In this document: positions 1 through 10,066 of the stretch, piece by piece
How the letters are laid out: every line of letters starts with the position of its first letter
How positions within the stretch are numbered: the first letter of the stretch is position 1
Assembly (NCBI GenBank): GCA_002794775.1
Contig: NBAY01000006.1
Span: 1,054,001 to 1,118,000 of the forward strand
Source of the DNA: Porodaedalea pini
Lineage: Eukaryota > Basidiomycota > Agaricomycetes > Hymenochaetales > Hymenochaetaceae
Direction: 5' to 3'
Length of the DNA stretch: 64,000 bases
Program-made: the position numbers and the translations under genes
The notes under the pieces: generated by a model
What the model was told of the DNA's origin: nothing
Databases searched by the model: none
The model's input: the letters and a program-made list of their open reading frames with translations, nothing else

Positions 1-3000
1 CGTTGTCGATAATGTCTGGTGGCGGCGGTGGCGGTTGCTTCTGGCTTTCAAATGACGGTTCGACGGCGGGTTTCAGTAGGGCTTCGTTGAAGACAGGGTG
101 GACCTTTTTCCATTGCTTCGGGAGTTTGAGCTTGTACGCGCTCGCTCCTACCTTGTTGATGACATCAAAGGGGCCGTACCATTTGTCGGCGAGTTTCTTT
201 GTCGGCGAGTCCGTACTGATGTTTCGCCCGTCAAGGAAGACCTTGTTTCCAACCTTGTACTCCACCGAAGCTCCTGCTGTCCGGTCATGGTAGCGCTTCA
301 TGTCCTCTGCTGCCTTGACTAGGTTGTCCTTAGCAACGCGATGAGTCTCCTTGATGTGCTTTGCGAATTCTTCCGCTGACATGTTAGCAGATGAGGTTCG
401 CGTTGTGTCGAAGCTCAAGGGGTGACGTCCTGTGTTCGCGTAGAAGGGGGACATCTTCGTTGCTGAGTGTTCACGGTTGTTGTATGCGAACTCTGCGAGG
501 GGGAGCCAGTCCTTCCAGTCCGATTGCCGATGGTTAACGAAGAGTCGAAGGTACTGTTCGAGCTCTTGGTTAACGCGTTCCGTTTGACCATCCGTCTGTG
601 GATGGTACGCTGTCGACGGGTTGCCTTCAATGTGCAGAAGTTTGTACAGCTCCTTCATCATCGACGCATCGAACTGCGTGCCTCAGTCATGGATGATCTT
701 CTTCAGTAGGCCATGGAGGCGGAAGACATGGTCGCGGTACAGCTGGGCCATGCCTTCTGCTGACAGCCTCGTCGTCATCAGGATCGCGTGCATCTGCTTC
801 GAGAATCTATCCACGAAGACGCAGATCGCGTTGTGTCCCTTGGAGTCCGGGAGCTCTCCGATTAGGTCGACCGTAACATTTTCCCAGGGTCCTTCAGGGA
901 CAGTGTTTGGATGAAGTGGTCTAGACCTCGACGTTCTTAAGGCTTTCGTCCGTTGACAACGGTCGCATCCTCGGACGTATGCTCGGATGTCGGAGAACAT
1001 TGATGCCCACCAGAAATTGCGACGGACGAGTTCTATTGTCTTCGACGCTCCCGGATGACCAGCTAGAACCGAGTTGTGGCACTCCCGCAACACGGCCTCC
1101 TTTATTGTCGATGGAACATACACCTTGCCTTTCATCCGCCACAACTTGTCGACCTCCACCAAACCCGTAGGCCTCTCCGACTCGTCCTGCGCCCTCTGCG
1201 CTTCACCCACCCGTTCCACCACCTTGTTGCGCGATGTCCGCACCACTCCACGGTTCAACCATTTATCCTTGATGAACACGACCCCATCGTTGTCATCCTT
1301 GCCCTGATCATAGCCCGCCATGCGCGATAGCAGGTTGGCCTTGCCCATCGTCTTGCCCGACTTGTGTTCGAGGTGGAAGTCGAATTCTTCAAGTTCGGTC
1401 CGCCAGCGAGCTTGGCGATAGCTCAGCTTCTGCGCCGACCTGAAGTAGGTAAGGTTGGCGTGGTCAGACCAGATTTCAATCTTGTGGCGAGCGCCAAGGA
1501 GATATTGCCGCCACTCCTTGAGCGCCGAAACGATCGCGAGCATCTCTTTGTCGTAGATCTCGTAGTTTCGTTCCGCTGGTTCAAGTGCCTCTGACCTGTA
1601 GGCGATCACCCTCCACTTCCCTTCCTGCTTCTGCAACAACACACCACCGAGCGCAAAGTTCGACGAGTCCGCTTCTACGCGGAAAGGGCCCTCGTCATTG
1701 GTGATGGCTAGGACTGGAGGTGAGCAGAGACGTTGTCTCAGCTCCTCGAACGCTTCCTGCTGTTCGGTCTCCCATACCCAGTCCTTCTTGCCCGTTAACG
1801 ACGTCAACGGTCGGACCACCTTGCTGTAGTCCTTAATAAACCGTCTCAGCCAGTTTCCCATACCGAGGAACTGTTGCAGCTCCTTGAGGTTCCATGGGAC
1901 TGGCCAGTTCGCAATTGCCTCCGTCTTTGCCGGGTCAGCCCTGATCTCGCCATTGCCGATGATGTGGCCGAGGTATTTGACGACCTTGGCGTCAAACTCG
2001 CACTTCTCCGGCTTCAGGTACAGGCCATTTTCTCGGAGGATCTGGAGTACGCGCCTCGACATGTCGATATGCTCCTCAATGGTTTCCGAGAGGATCAGGA
2101 TGTCGTCGAGGTATACGATGATCAAGTTCGCGTAGATTAGGTCCTTAAAGATGTGGTTGACAAAGGCCTGGAACGTGGCCGGCGCGTTGCAAAGACCAAA
2201 AAACATGACCGTCAGTTTGAAGAGGCCCATGTTCGTGCAAAACGCTGCCTTCCATTCATCACCCTCGCGGATCCGGATATTGTAGTACCCCCAGCAAAGG
2301 TCAAGCTTAGTGATGTACTTCGCTTTCTTGACCTTGTCGACGAGTTCGTCAATGAGAGGGAGGGGATACTTGTTCTTGATCGTACCGTCATTGAGCTTAC
2401 GGTAATCCTGGATGGGGCGTAGCAATTTGTCGGCCTTCTTTATGAAGAAGAAGGGTGACGCCATGGGCGATATTGACCGTCGAATGCGACCCGACTTCAG
2501 ATTTTCATCAAGGAAGTCCTTGAGTGACTGCTGCTCAGTTGGCGTGAGCGGGTAGATCTTACAGTCGCTCGGTTTGAAGTCGGGCTTCAAGTCGATGACA
2601 TGGTCCCAGGGTCGGTGTTCCGGCAGCTTCTCGAAACCTTTTTCGCTGAAAACGTCGGCATAGTCATTGAGGTATGCGGGCCAGGACGCCTTGTCCATTC
2701 GCATCTCACTCACCCTCCTCATCTGTTCCACCACCTTCTTCACCTTGCCTAGGTCCTCCTCCGGTTCCCTCTTGATCGCACATTCTTCTGGACAGCGGGT
2801 GAATTTGATCGAACCCGTTTTCCAGTCGACCTCCGGATTGTGACGTCGAAGCCAGTCGTACCCCAGAAAGATGTTTGACGACGCTAGGGACGTTACTGCG
2901 AGGACGATCTTCTCCTGGTGACGGCCGATCATGAGCTCGACGTCAACGTACTCCTCGATCAATCCGGCCTCATTGTGCATGCCATCGGCGTTGAGCACCG

Positions 3001-3370
3001 CGAGGGGTCGAATGTAGCGTTTTGTTTCCAACCCATACCTCTCGACGAACCTGACGTCGATGCAGGATCCTGTGCATCCCGAATCCACAAGGGCATGCGC
3101 ATCTACCTCTCTCGCCTCACCCGCTATTTCATGCTCTACGGTCAGGAGAAGGTCCAGCTGGCATCCGCCAGTTCCTCTCATGAACAGTTGCTCGTACTCT
3201 TCATCTTTGTTCACACCGGTGGGGACTTCATAATCGGGAAAACCATTGACGTCGTTTGCATCTATGTATTGTACAGACGGTTGGTTATATTTTAGCGAAT
3301 CTGGATTCGAAGTCCCTTGTTCTTCTCGGTCAGTCGCCCCGATGGCTATGCCTGACCACTCGCAAAACCC
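1..3370 (-). pseudogene. Element A pol (protease, RT, RNase H, integrase), interrupted
   Basis: The Pol frame starts at the -1 frameshift site (minus-strand GGGTTTT at 3364-3370) and has no ATG of its own. Domains in order: retropepsin-like protease with DSG motif, reverse transcriptase with YLDD, RNase H, integrase with an HHCC-type zinc module (RECHNS, AGHPG, GCDRC) and the first catalytic Asp. A TGA at 683-685 replaces the Arg of the integrase DRGTQF motif (CGA in element B at the same place). Downstream of it the frame is open again through the second Asp, the Glu, and the GPF module (WYGPF) to the window edge. The copy therefore could not make a full integrase unless the stop is read through. 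Confidence 0.93.
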
Positions 3371-4742
3371 TGCGAGTCGACGACCTCTTCGTCATTGTCT
3401 TCTTCCTCCACATAGTCCTCCACCGTCGACCTTCAAGTGTCCATGACTTCCTCGAATGCCGACTCTTTCATCGCGCCGAGCTCGTCAGCGATGAGGCGGC
3501 GCTCGCCCGGTGCCATCAGCTCCAACATACGCTGGATGATCAGCTTCGCCTGTGGACATTTGTCCTTAAAGTGTCCCAGTCCGCCGCAAATCCAGCACAC
3601 GCGCTTTCGTTGCGCCTCATTCATCGAGACGTCCATCGGTTGGCCGGCACCTCCGAAAGTGACGCCCGTTGCATCACGCTTATCGGCGTGTGGGGCTGTT
3701 ACCTGTCGGCGTGCAGGAGGCCCTTGTTGGGGCGTTGGACGGGGCGTGAACGGCAATGTACGACCTCGTTGGATGGTGCGAATCTGCTGTTCGCCCCGAT
3801 CAATCTCAATGGCCTTCTTTTTCCATGTCTCATACATTGTTGGCACAGGCGTCGACCTCAACATGCCGTGGACCACCTCGATGTTCATCGCGCATTGCAA
3901 GCGGTCACAAATGACGCTTTCGTCCTTCAGCTCTGCTGCCTTGATGATCACGTCGAGGTCCTGGAAGAACTGGTCGGCGGAGAGGTCCTTCTGTACCTTG
4001 TCTCGGAACTTCTTCAGCGCCTTCTCCTTCCTGTTCGGATCATCGAAGGAGGCATCCAGTCATTCCTGGAACTTGGCCCAGTCGTCCGTAAAGCCCACGA
4101 CGCCATTCGTTGTGAATTCCTGGACGTAGTTTTGCGCCCACGTCGACGCGTTGCCACCCTTGAGGTAAGAGAGGGCGACATAGATCTTGCTCGACGACGA
4201 GGGATACCTCGTGGGGTTCGCCAAGACGAAGAGTAGGACTTCGCGCTTGAAGTCGAGGTAGTCATCGCCGCCAGCGAATTCGCGTGGCCGGGCGACTTCA
4301 ATCAAGGGAGCTGGAGCTTGGGCTGCAGGGGCGTTCGTTGCTGCTCGGGTGAAGGCGGCAGCTACAATCACTGCGATCTCTTGTTGCTGTCTTTGAGTGA
4401 AACCTTCAGCCATCGCTGGTACGGGCGTATGTGTCAGGCGCTCAGGGGGTGTCGGCGGTGACGAGTCTCTACGGGGTGTACGATAGCCTCCTGGTTCGCT
4501 TGGGAGGACGACCGACGATGTCGAGACTGTCGGTGATGATGGTGCACGGGGAGCTCGAGGCGCCCAACAAGTTTGCTCGCCGGAAGACGGGTCAGTCGAG
4601 TACCAGGCGTGCCTAGTGTCACTCCACCAGAGATTATGAGTGACGTGGTTTCTGTCATCTGCTACGTACAATTGGCATTCCGCATCGTAGCATGAAGAAG
4701 AAGGGAAAGCCCGCTGTTGTTCCTCGGTGAGATCTATCTTGA
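3346..4742 (-). pseudogene. Element A gag, two in-frame TGA stops
   Basis: Structural Gag polyprotein of the retrotransposon. A capsid-like (retrotrans_gag) region contains PREFAGGDDYLDFKREVLLF and is followed by a CX2CX4HX4C zinc knuckle (CWICGGLGHFKDKC) near the end. The frame is broken by TGA at 4060-4062 (after FQE) and 3433-3435 (after VMDT); both fall on Arg codons of element B. The frame is open upstream of any ATG and its residues there (KIDLTEEQQRA, HNLWWSD) match the ATG-less upstream frame of element B. It ends at a TAG (3346-3348) just after the frameshift signal. Confidence 0.88.
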
Positions 4743-5022
4743 CTACGTCGGGGGGGGAACAGGTAGGGGCTGGTTGTCCGGATGTACGTTACGCTGACGA
4801 AGGACAGGTTCATCGGCGAGTTTGATGACCAAACGGAAGGAGGCGACCGAGATCACAATCGACAACGACGTCGACGACTGTACACGGTGTGTTACCCACG
4901 TCCAGGTCAGATGGTTCCTCCACCAGAGGGAGAAGCGAAGAGCCAGGGTCGGGAAATGTCGGGTGTAGTTTACGTAATACATGAACGTCCGAAAACGTCT
5001 GGGCAGGGTTGAGGGTTGTCAT
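4743..5022 (-). pseudogene. ORF0 frame of element A, frameshifted
   Basis: This stretch corresponds to the 95-codon upstream frame seen in elements B, D and E. In A the distance from the start-equivalent codon (here ATG at 5020-5022) to the stop at 4743 is 280 bases, not a multiple of three, so an indel near 4970 splits it. The C-terminal part remains open and reads LALRFSLWW, TWTWVTHRVQ, ADEP and PVPPPT, matching the other copies residue by residue with mostly conservative changes. Function unknown. Confidence 0.55.
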
Positions 5023-5124
5023 TCAGGGAGTTTACACATCAGATCCGTCGAGGGGAGTGCTCCTCTAGACTGGGTGAAGGCGAGTCGACAGCGACGACGT
5101 ACGCTGGGGATGAGCCTGGGTGAG

Positions 5125-5135
5125 GTTCTGCTTTT
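5125..5135 (-). promoter_or_regulatory. Self-priming primer binding site, element A
   Basis: On the minus strand AAAAGCAGAAC lies one base after the 5' LTR. It is the exact reverse complement of GTTCTGCTTTT in the same LTR, about 30 bases after the TATA box. See the entry for element B. Confidence 0.75.
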
Positions 5136-5136
5136 A

Positions 5137-5550
5137 TGTTAGGCGGGAGTCTGGGAGACAACTCGGACTGGGCAAGCCTCGGCTGACTGTCGTCTGGGAC
5201 GTGCTATACTCGAGTGGGGACTCGGGACACGCTGTACTCAGGCTAGGTCATCACGGAGGTAAGAGGATTAATACAAGTCTAAACTAATACAAGGGGGATG
5301 AGTCTCACCTAGGTCGTCGCGGAGGTAAGAGGAAAAGCAGAACAAGGAGTTCATGCGATTCCTGAGACCTTATATAGCGACGACCATGAGACTATATTAC
5401 CTAACATTACATAACGAGTGGGAATGGAACGAATGAAGGCAGTGTGGGAATGATTGTGTAAGATGGGTAAATATAATGAAAAGGATGAATATAATAAAGG
5501 AAATGGTAAAAGGGAAAATAAAGGAAAAGGTGAAAGTTCAGGTTCTAACA
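5137..5550 (-). repeat. 5' LTR of element A
   Basis: 414 bp, beginning TGTTAGAAC and ending CTAACA on the minus strand, with a TATATAAGG box. Bounded by the internal primer site on one side and unique DNA starting CATGG on the other. Confidence 0.93.
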
Positions 5551-5821
5551 CATGGGAGAGCTGTCCCGGGAATGCAACCATTGAATTTCACTGGCATCCT
5601 TCAAAGTGCCGTCTGAGTTTTGTGCACAGCCTAGCTCCTCAGATGGTGACATGTTGAAGGAGGAAAGAAGTGACTATCAGTTTTTTTGATTATCATTGAA
5701 TTTGTGCAAGCCACTAGTCTATTGGCGGCATGTTTACCAATACAATATCATCATAGTCTAGACATATGGGGATATATATGATCAGCTGACTACCTCCATA
5801 TAAGAATTTTCACCTTAAATT
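5551..5821. other. Unique DNA, no gene seen
   Basis: Host DNA flanking element A. No reading frame with recognisable similarity and no clear repeat. Confidence 0.4.
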
Positions 5822-5970
5822 TCTACCGGAGGCTCGGTTCTTAATTCTTATAGCACTAGTTCTTATAGGACCCTGAATTCCCTGCCTACCGCGACGGTGG
5901 ACCCAAAATTCGGTTCTTAAGTACAGGTAGTTCTTATACACCGGGATTCTTATACACAGGTTCGACTGTA
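5822..5970. repeat. One end of a TTCTTATA-rich transposon or MITE
   Basis: Five copies of a TTCTTA(T/A) motif occur at about 5834, 5860, 5914, 5930 and 5945. The block ends in GGTTCGACTG followed by TA (5959-5970); read on the minus strand it begins TA-CAGTCGAACC. That resembles terminal sequences of Tc1/pogo-type fungal DNA transposons, which insert at TA. I could not find a matching inverted end to the left, so this is a remnant or a solo end. The family name is inference. Confidence 0.4.
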
Positions 5971-7575
5971 TCATCATAATTACAATCTTTTTTTCAAACA
6001 CTTCAGGGCATATCTCCTAATGTCAAATAGACGAGTTCACTCTGGCAAGTTCGCGAATTTGGCACAATATCCATCGTCCACTTTCTCTCAATCACGCTGT
6101 AAGTTTTGAGGAGGGGGCTCTGACTTATTCGCTATCGAGTATCTTACATGCTATTCTTCTGGATCTGAAGAAAAGATCCTTGACTTATTACCTTATTCGT
6201 GCAGATACTGACTTTCGAGGCTAATTCATTGAGCACATGATGTCTATGTGTTTCAGAGGATTGGTAGAGAAATCTGAAGAGATCAAACAATATACTAGCT
6301 GGGCGAGATTCATGCACTAGATAACGAATACAGCGCAGACCTAGTATAGACATGATAGTGTAATAGTACGACAAAACACTAGGAAAATAAAAGAGTTGCC
6401 AATGTCTAGCTTAGGGAAGGCAAGTCGAATCAAGCGGAGAACATGATCAGTGCCAGTGAGACAAGCTAGTAAAGCCTGTTTGATGGTGCCGTGTATTTTT
6501 CGCAGAGAACATAGAACGTCAGGAAGTCTGAGGTACAACGTGGAGTCGGAACAACACAATCGTAAAGTGGAGCATCCACTGAATCTCCAGTATAGGGGAG
6601 CGAGTCCAGGGAAATGAAACACACGAGCTCCAGCCATACAATTCTGTACGGCAAAGTGCAGTGTCAGAAGGCAAAGCTTCTGGGATAGTGCAAATGTGGT
6701 AAAGTTGATTGGTAGTTAATACCTCGCGATAAGACAAAGACAGGCGCTGCGGCCCCTTCCATTTCTCACCTTCGCTGTGCATGCACCGCTGCGACTCCGA
6801 ACCCTGTGTGGTTCTAGCTGATTGATCGCAGTCACACCTATGAATGAAAAGGCGGTGCACAGCGGCACTGAAGCTGAATGAAGACAGAATCGTCACTAAG
6901 CCCAAGATGAAGACGCAGGAGTGTCCAAAAGACGGGAGACGAAAAGTTTAGAGCGAGTACAGGAAGCCGCAGTGTGCAGCGAAGGTAGCTCTTTACGTAC
7001 CTGTGGATGTCGCTAGATAGCGCATTCCATGGAGCATCCACCTGAGAAGACACCATTTAGCCTGAAGGAAACTGTGAGTCCGAACGCAGGAATAACTCTG
7101 AAGACAGAATCGGCATAATCAAGAACATCGGAAATTATACGTATCCATTTAGAGAGATTAAGTGAAGAATCCCAAGACGCAGTTGATGTCTGGTTAACAC
7201 CAGTAATCCAAGGACACAGAATTCGTTATCAGCCTAAGCAACATCTTCCAGAGCTCTCGTGATTTTATGTGTTGTTATCGAAATGTGCAGGGCAATCCTT
7301 GCGTTTAGCTTAGTCAATGTTTGCGCTCATTGTCTGACCATCCTAATTAGCACAACTCTGTGCTGCTGCCTCGCTGGCTCGAACCAACTTGAGTATGTCT
7401 CCAGTGAAAGCGTTTCTGCAAAACGTAGGCTTCTTTTATTGCCATTATCCTGACTTCAAACACAGAAACCCCAAACAAATCTCTGCGAACTTGAGATATC
7501 GTTTAGTAACCGATAACGAGTGCTTATAATACACGTGAACTCTCATACAATAATCTTGATCCGTAATATTTCCCT
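5971..7575. other. Intergenic region without recognised gene
   Basis: About 1.6 kb with only short, unconvincing reading frames. A segment at 6441-6540 is shared in diverged form with 28601-28695, so part of the region is old repeat. Nothing else was recognised. Confidence 0.4.
6441..6540. repeat. Diverged dispersed repeat, copy 1
   Basis: Shares the run TCAGTGCCAGTGAGACAA, then TTTGATGG(T/C)(G/A)CC, GCAGAGAACATAG and a GTC(A/G)GGAAG block with 28601-28695 in the same orientation. The two copies differ by many substitutions, consistent with an old transposon relic. No ends could be set. Confidence 0.55.
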
Positions 7576-8520
7576 TCAGGCGAACTTGCCTCCGCCGTCG
7601 ACCTCAATGCGCTGACCCGTAATGTATCCGCACCTACGTAGACCGTGTCAATAAGCATCGGCCAGAAGAAATATAAGAGAAAGCGTTGTCTTACTTCATT
7701 AAAAAGAGGTACGCCTCGGCAATCTCGTCCGGTTCAGCGACGTGTTGCACCAAAAGCGACTTCCCAGTGTCCTCGAATCCCCTTCTCACTTCTGGCGTGA
7801 ACCTATCCCAGAACTGCATATTCACGCAAACCGAAAAAAAAATCAGTCCATTGCAGAAGAAAAGAGCATGAAGATACACGAACCTCAGTTTTCACGAGCC
7901 CAGGACTGACGACGTTCACACGAATAGGCGCAAGATCTACCGCCAGCCCACGGGTCAGCGAGTCGACGGCACCGACCATACCCACCACGAGCGAACTCCC
8001 TTTAATGGGCTTGACGATGAGTGCACCAATAGTCAAAGTGATCGATCCACCCGGACGGATCTTAGCAACTTGGGCAGCTGTGAATGCTCCCCAGAACCGC
8101 ACGTCGAATACGTCTGTATCGAATATATGTGTTACTTCTCCGAGTGTTCGTGTTAAAGCAAGGATTAGTCAACATACCTTTGTTCTGGTCGAGATCTATG
8201 TTTGGGAATCCCATACGAAGCGGGTCGCCGCTCGTCCACACAAGGTGGTCTATCTCACCGACACGTGCGAACAGCTCCTTCACCGACGCAGAATCTCGCG
8301 CATCAACTACCTCTGCTGATATACTCCCCTTCACAGCGACACCTGATGCCGATATCTCTGTCTTGAGCTTGTTGACCGCCGCGTCGACTTTCTGCTGCGA
8401 CGAAGAACTGATGATTACATGAGCGGCGTGCGAGAGAAGAGCAGCCTTCGCGACACCATAGCCTATTCCTGAGGACCCTCCAACGACGAGGACAGTTTTT
8501 CCTGAGAGTGATGCCGTCAT
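7576..8520 (-). CDS. Short-chain dehydrogenase/reductase, four exons
   Basis: Exons 8178-8520, 7884-8113, 7695-7813 and 7576-7633; introns of 64, 70 and 61 bp start GTATGT, GTTCGT and GTAAGA and end in AG. The spliced product is 249 residues, a normal length for a classical SDR. The N-terminal Rossmann motif GGSSGIG (about residues 14-20) binds NAD(P). Later come a central strand (GSITLTIGA), the helix LTRGLAVDLAP, the RVNVVSPG motif and a C-terminal GYITGQRIEVDGGG typical of the family. The usual catalytic YxxxK is absent: the aligned stretch reads VVGMVGAV. It is therefore either a divergent or non-canonical oxidoreductase, or a fold without standard activity. It starts at the only suitable ATG and has no lesion. 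The reaction and substrate cannot be read from the sequence. Confidence 0.88.
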
Positions 8521-8931
8521 TGTGCGTGCTGACTAGAAGATAGCGAGATGCCAGTCAGACTTTAAAGACTGGCTTATGAAGCATTTGAGGCCCGGCGCAT
8601 CGAGTGAATTAATAATGAGTGTCTTTCTGTCATGAGTATGTCGTCAGTCCGATCTGAGCGTGCTGTCGACGCCATTGAAGTAGCAGGGCCGACGCGACGG
8701 TTAACTGTGGAAAATAGTTGCTTAATTAGTATAGCTTATCAGAAGCACAACCTTTTTCAGCGGAACATGGAATGAACGACTTCGCCACTGACAAGTTGGA
8801 TACAATCGTCACCTCCCCTCAGCTAAGCAAAAGTTAGCGAAAGTCGAGAGACGGCTGATGTCAGCGTGACCGCCGATCCTCAGGGTCACTCAGGGCTCGG
8901 ACCCTGGTGGACCCTGGTGCCGTTCGGCGCC
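8521..8931. other. Upstream region of the SDR gene
   Basis: Probable promoter side of the SDR gene. It ends in a short direct repeat of GGACCCTGGTG (about 8900-8920) next to the insertion point of element B. No gene seen. Confidence 0.4.
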
Positions 8932-9356
8932 TGTTAGAACTCGAACCTTCGCCTTTTCCTTTATTTTCCCTTTACCATTTCTTTCCTTTTAACCGCTCCT
9001 TTTTCATTATAATTAATCATCTTTCCAATCATTTCCCACACTCCTTTCACGCGACCTTCATTCGTTCCATTCCCGCTCGTTATATAATGTTAGGTAATAT
9101 AGTCTCACGGTCGTCGCTATATAAGGTCTCAGGAATCGCATGAACTCCTTGTTCTGCTTTTCCTCTTACCTCCGCGACGACCTAGGTGAGACTCGTCCCC
9201 CTTGTATTAGTTTAGATGTGTATTAATCCTCTTACCTCCGCGACGACCTAGCCTGAGTAAGCGTGTCCCGAGTCTACGCTCGAGTATAGCACGTCCCAGA
9301 CGACAGTCAGCCGAGGCCTGCCCAGTCCGAGTCGTCTCCCGGGCTCCCGCCTAACA
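8932..9356 (+). repeat. 5' LTR of element B
   Basis: Begins TGTTAGAAC and ends CCTAACA, so 5'-TG...CA-3'. Contains a TATA box at 9118-9125 and a 25-bp perfect direct repeat at 9161-9185 and 9227-9251, spaced 66 bases. Confidence 0.97.
9118..9161 (+). promoter_or_regulatory. LTR core promoter and predicted transcript start of element B
   Basis: TATATAAG at 9118-9125. GTTCTGCTTTT begins 33 bases further at 9151-9161. In self-priming elements the first bases of the RNA anneal to the primer site, so the exact match of this 11-mer to the site at 9358-9368 predicts transcription starting at or very near 9151, a normal distance from a TATA box. Confidence 0.7.
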
Positions 9357-9357
9357 T

Positions 9358-9368
9358 AAAAGCAGAAC
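9358..9368 (+). promoter_or_regulatory. Self-priming primer binding site (Tf1/sushi type)
   Basis: AAAAGCAGAAC starts one base after the LTR and is the exact reverse complement of GTTCTGCTTTT (9151-9161). The match is exactly 11 bases; flanking bases do not pair. There is no TGG, so this is not an ordinary tRNA 3'-end primer site. Established for Tf1 of fission yeast: the first 11 bases of the mRNA fold back and prime reverse transcription. Here this is inferred from the complementarity and spacing. Confidence 0.8.
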
Positions 9369-9470
9369 CTCACCCAGGCTCATCCCCAGCGTACGTCGTC
9401 GCTGTCGACTCGCCTTCACTCAGTCTAGAGGAGCGCTCCCCTCGACGGACTTGACGTGTAAACCCCCTAA

Positions 9471-9758
9471 ACGACAACCCTTAACCCTGCCCGGACGTTT
9501 TCGGACGTTCGTGTATTACGTAATTATATCAACCGACATTTCCCAACCCTGGCTTTACGAGTTAGCCTCTGGTGGAGCACGCACCTAACGTGGACGTGGG
9601 TAACAAGACGAGTTCAAACCTCGACGACAATCTCGTTTGTAATCTCGCTCGGATCCTACCGCCTCGTCATCAACTTCGCTGACGAACCGGCTCAACGTTG
9701 GCGTAACCCCGGATCGAACGCGCAACCGATCCCTGTCCCTCCGCCAACGTCAAGATAG
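9471..9758 (+). CDS. ORF0: conserved non-ATG leader frame of element B
   Basis: Frame of 95 codons and a stop, opening with ACG directly after a TAA and ending at TAG (9756-9758). No ATG occurs in it. Readable parts: TTTLNPARTFSDVRVL, LALRVSLWW, LTWTWVTRRVQ, VISLGSYRLVINFADEP, QPIPVPPPTSR. Elements D and E have the same frame with the same 288-base length, and C has it at 297 bases (three codons more). Differences between copies are mostly conservative (SLGSYRLVINF versus SAASFHLIINF), which suggests coding constraint. How it would be translated is unclear: an ACG start, or another non-AUG route. No family recognised. The gag frame overlaps its end in the -1 phase. Confidence 0.45.
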   Translation, partial: TTTLNPARTFSDVRVLRNYINRHFPTLALRVSLWWSTHLTWTWVTRRVQTSTTISFVISLGSYRLVINFADEPAQRWRNPGSNAQPIPVPPPTSR

Positions 9759-10066
9759 ATCTCACCGACGAACAGCAACGGGCCCTCCCTGCTTCAGCCC
9801 GTTGGGATCCAGACCGACCAGGCTACGTCGCGACCAATAATAGCGGCGTCACTCACGACATCTGGTGGAGTGAAATCCGGCGTAGCTGGTATTCATCAGA
9901 CGAACGAGGGAGAAGAGCAAGGTGGCCCCCAGCCGCTCCATCGTCACCTGCACCGTCAACATCCACGGTCAACCTACCGCCGACCCCAGGTCCTTACCGT
10001 GAAATCAACAGAGACCCCTCACCGCCGACTCCTCCAGAACCTTCGACACCCGCACCCGAACCCGCG
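9720..10066 (+). other. ATG-less 5' extension of the gag frame, element B
   Basis: The gag frame is open for roughly 350 bases before its first ATG at 10067. Its residues (KIDLTDEQQRALP, GVTHDIWWSEIRRSWYSSD, RARWPPAAPSSPAPS) match the same region of A (KIDLTEEQQRA, HNLWWSDTRHAWYSTD) and C (DIWWSEVRHSWYSSD). Conservation of tryptophans and charged residues between diverged copies argues that it is translated, yet no ATG is available in B. It overlaps the end of ORF0 in the -1 phase. Confidence 0.5.

Larger units (their letters stand above)
1..5550 (-). mobile_element. Element A: Ty3/Gypsy chromovirus, left part cut by window edge
   Basis: Minus-strand LTR retrotransposon. Reading from right to left it shows a 5' LTR, a self-complementary primer site, the ORF0 frame, gag, and pol up to the linker before the chromodomain, where the window begins. 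Gag and pol are closely related to those of element B, but gag has two TGA stops and pol one, all at arginine codons, so this copy is defective. The host base run just right of the LTR (5551-5555, CATGG) should be half of the target duplication; its partner lies outside the window. Confidence 0.93.

Noticed and set aside
8907..9143. Open frame of 78 codons across the start of element B, repeated at 14742-14987
   Set aside because: It lies within the LTRs and crosses the element boundary; the shared product only reflects LTR identity.
9186..9251. A 66-nt intron in the LTR leader
   Set aside because: Splice-like ends exist, but the only copy lacking the unit lacks it in one LTR only, which points to repeat slippage. 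Kept as a question under findings rather than as a feature.
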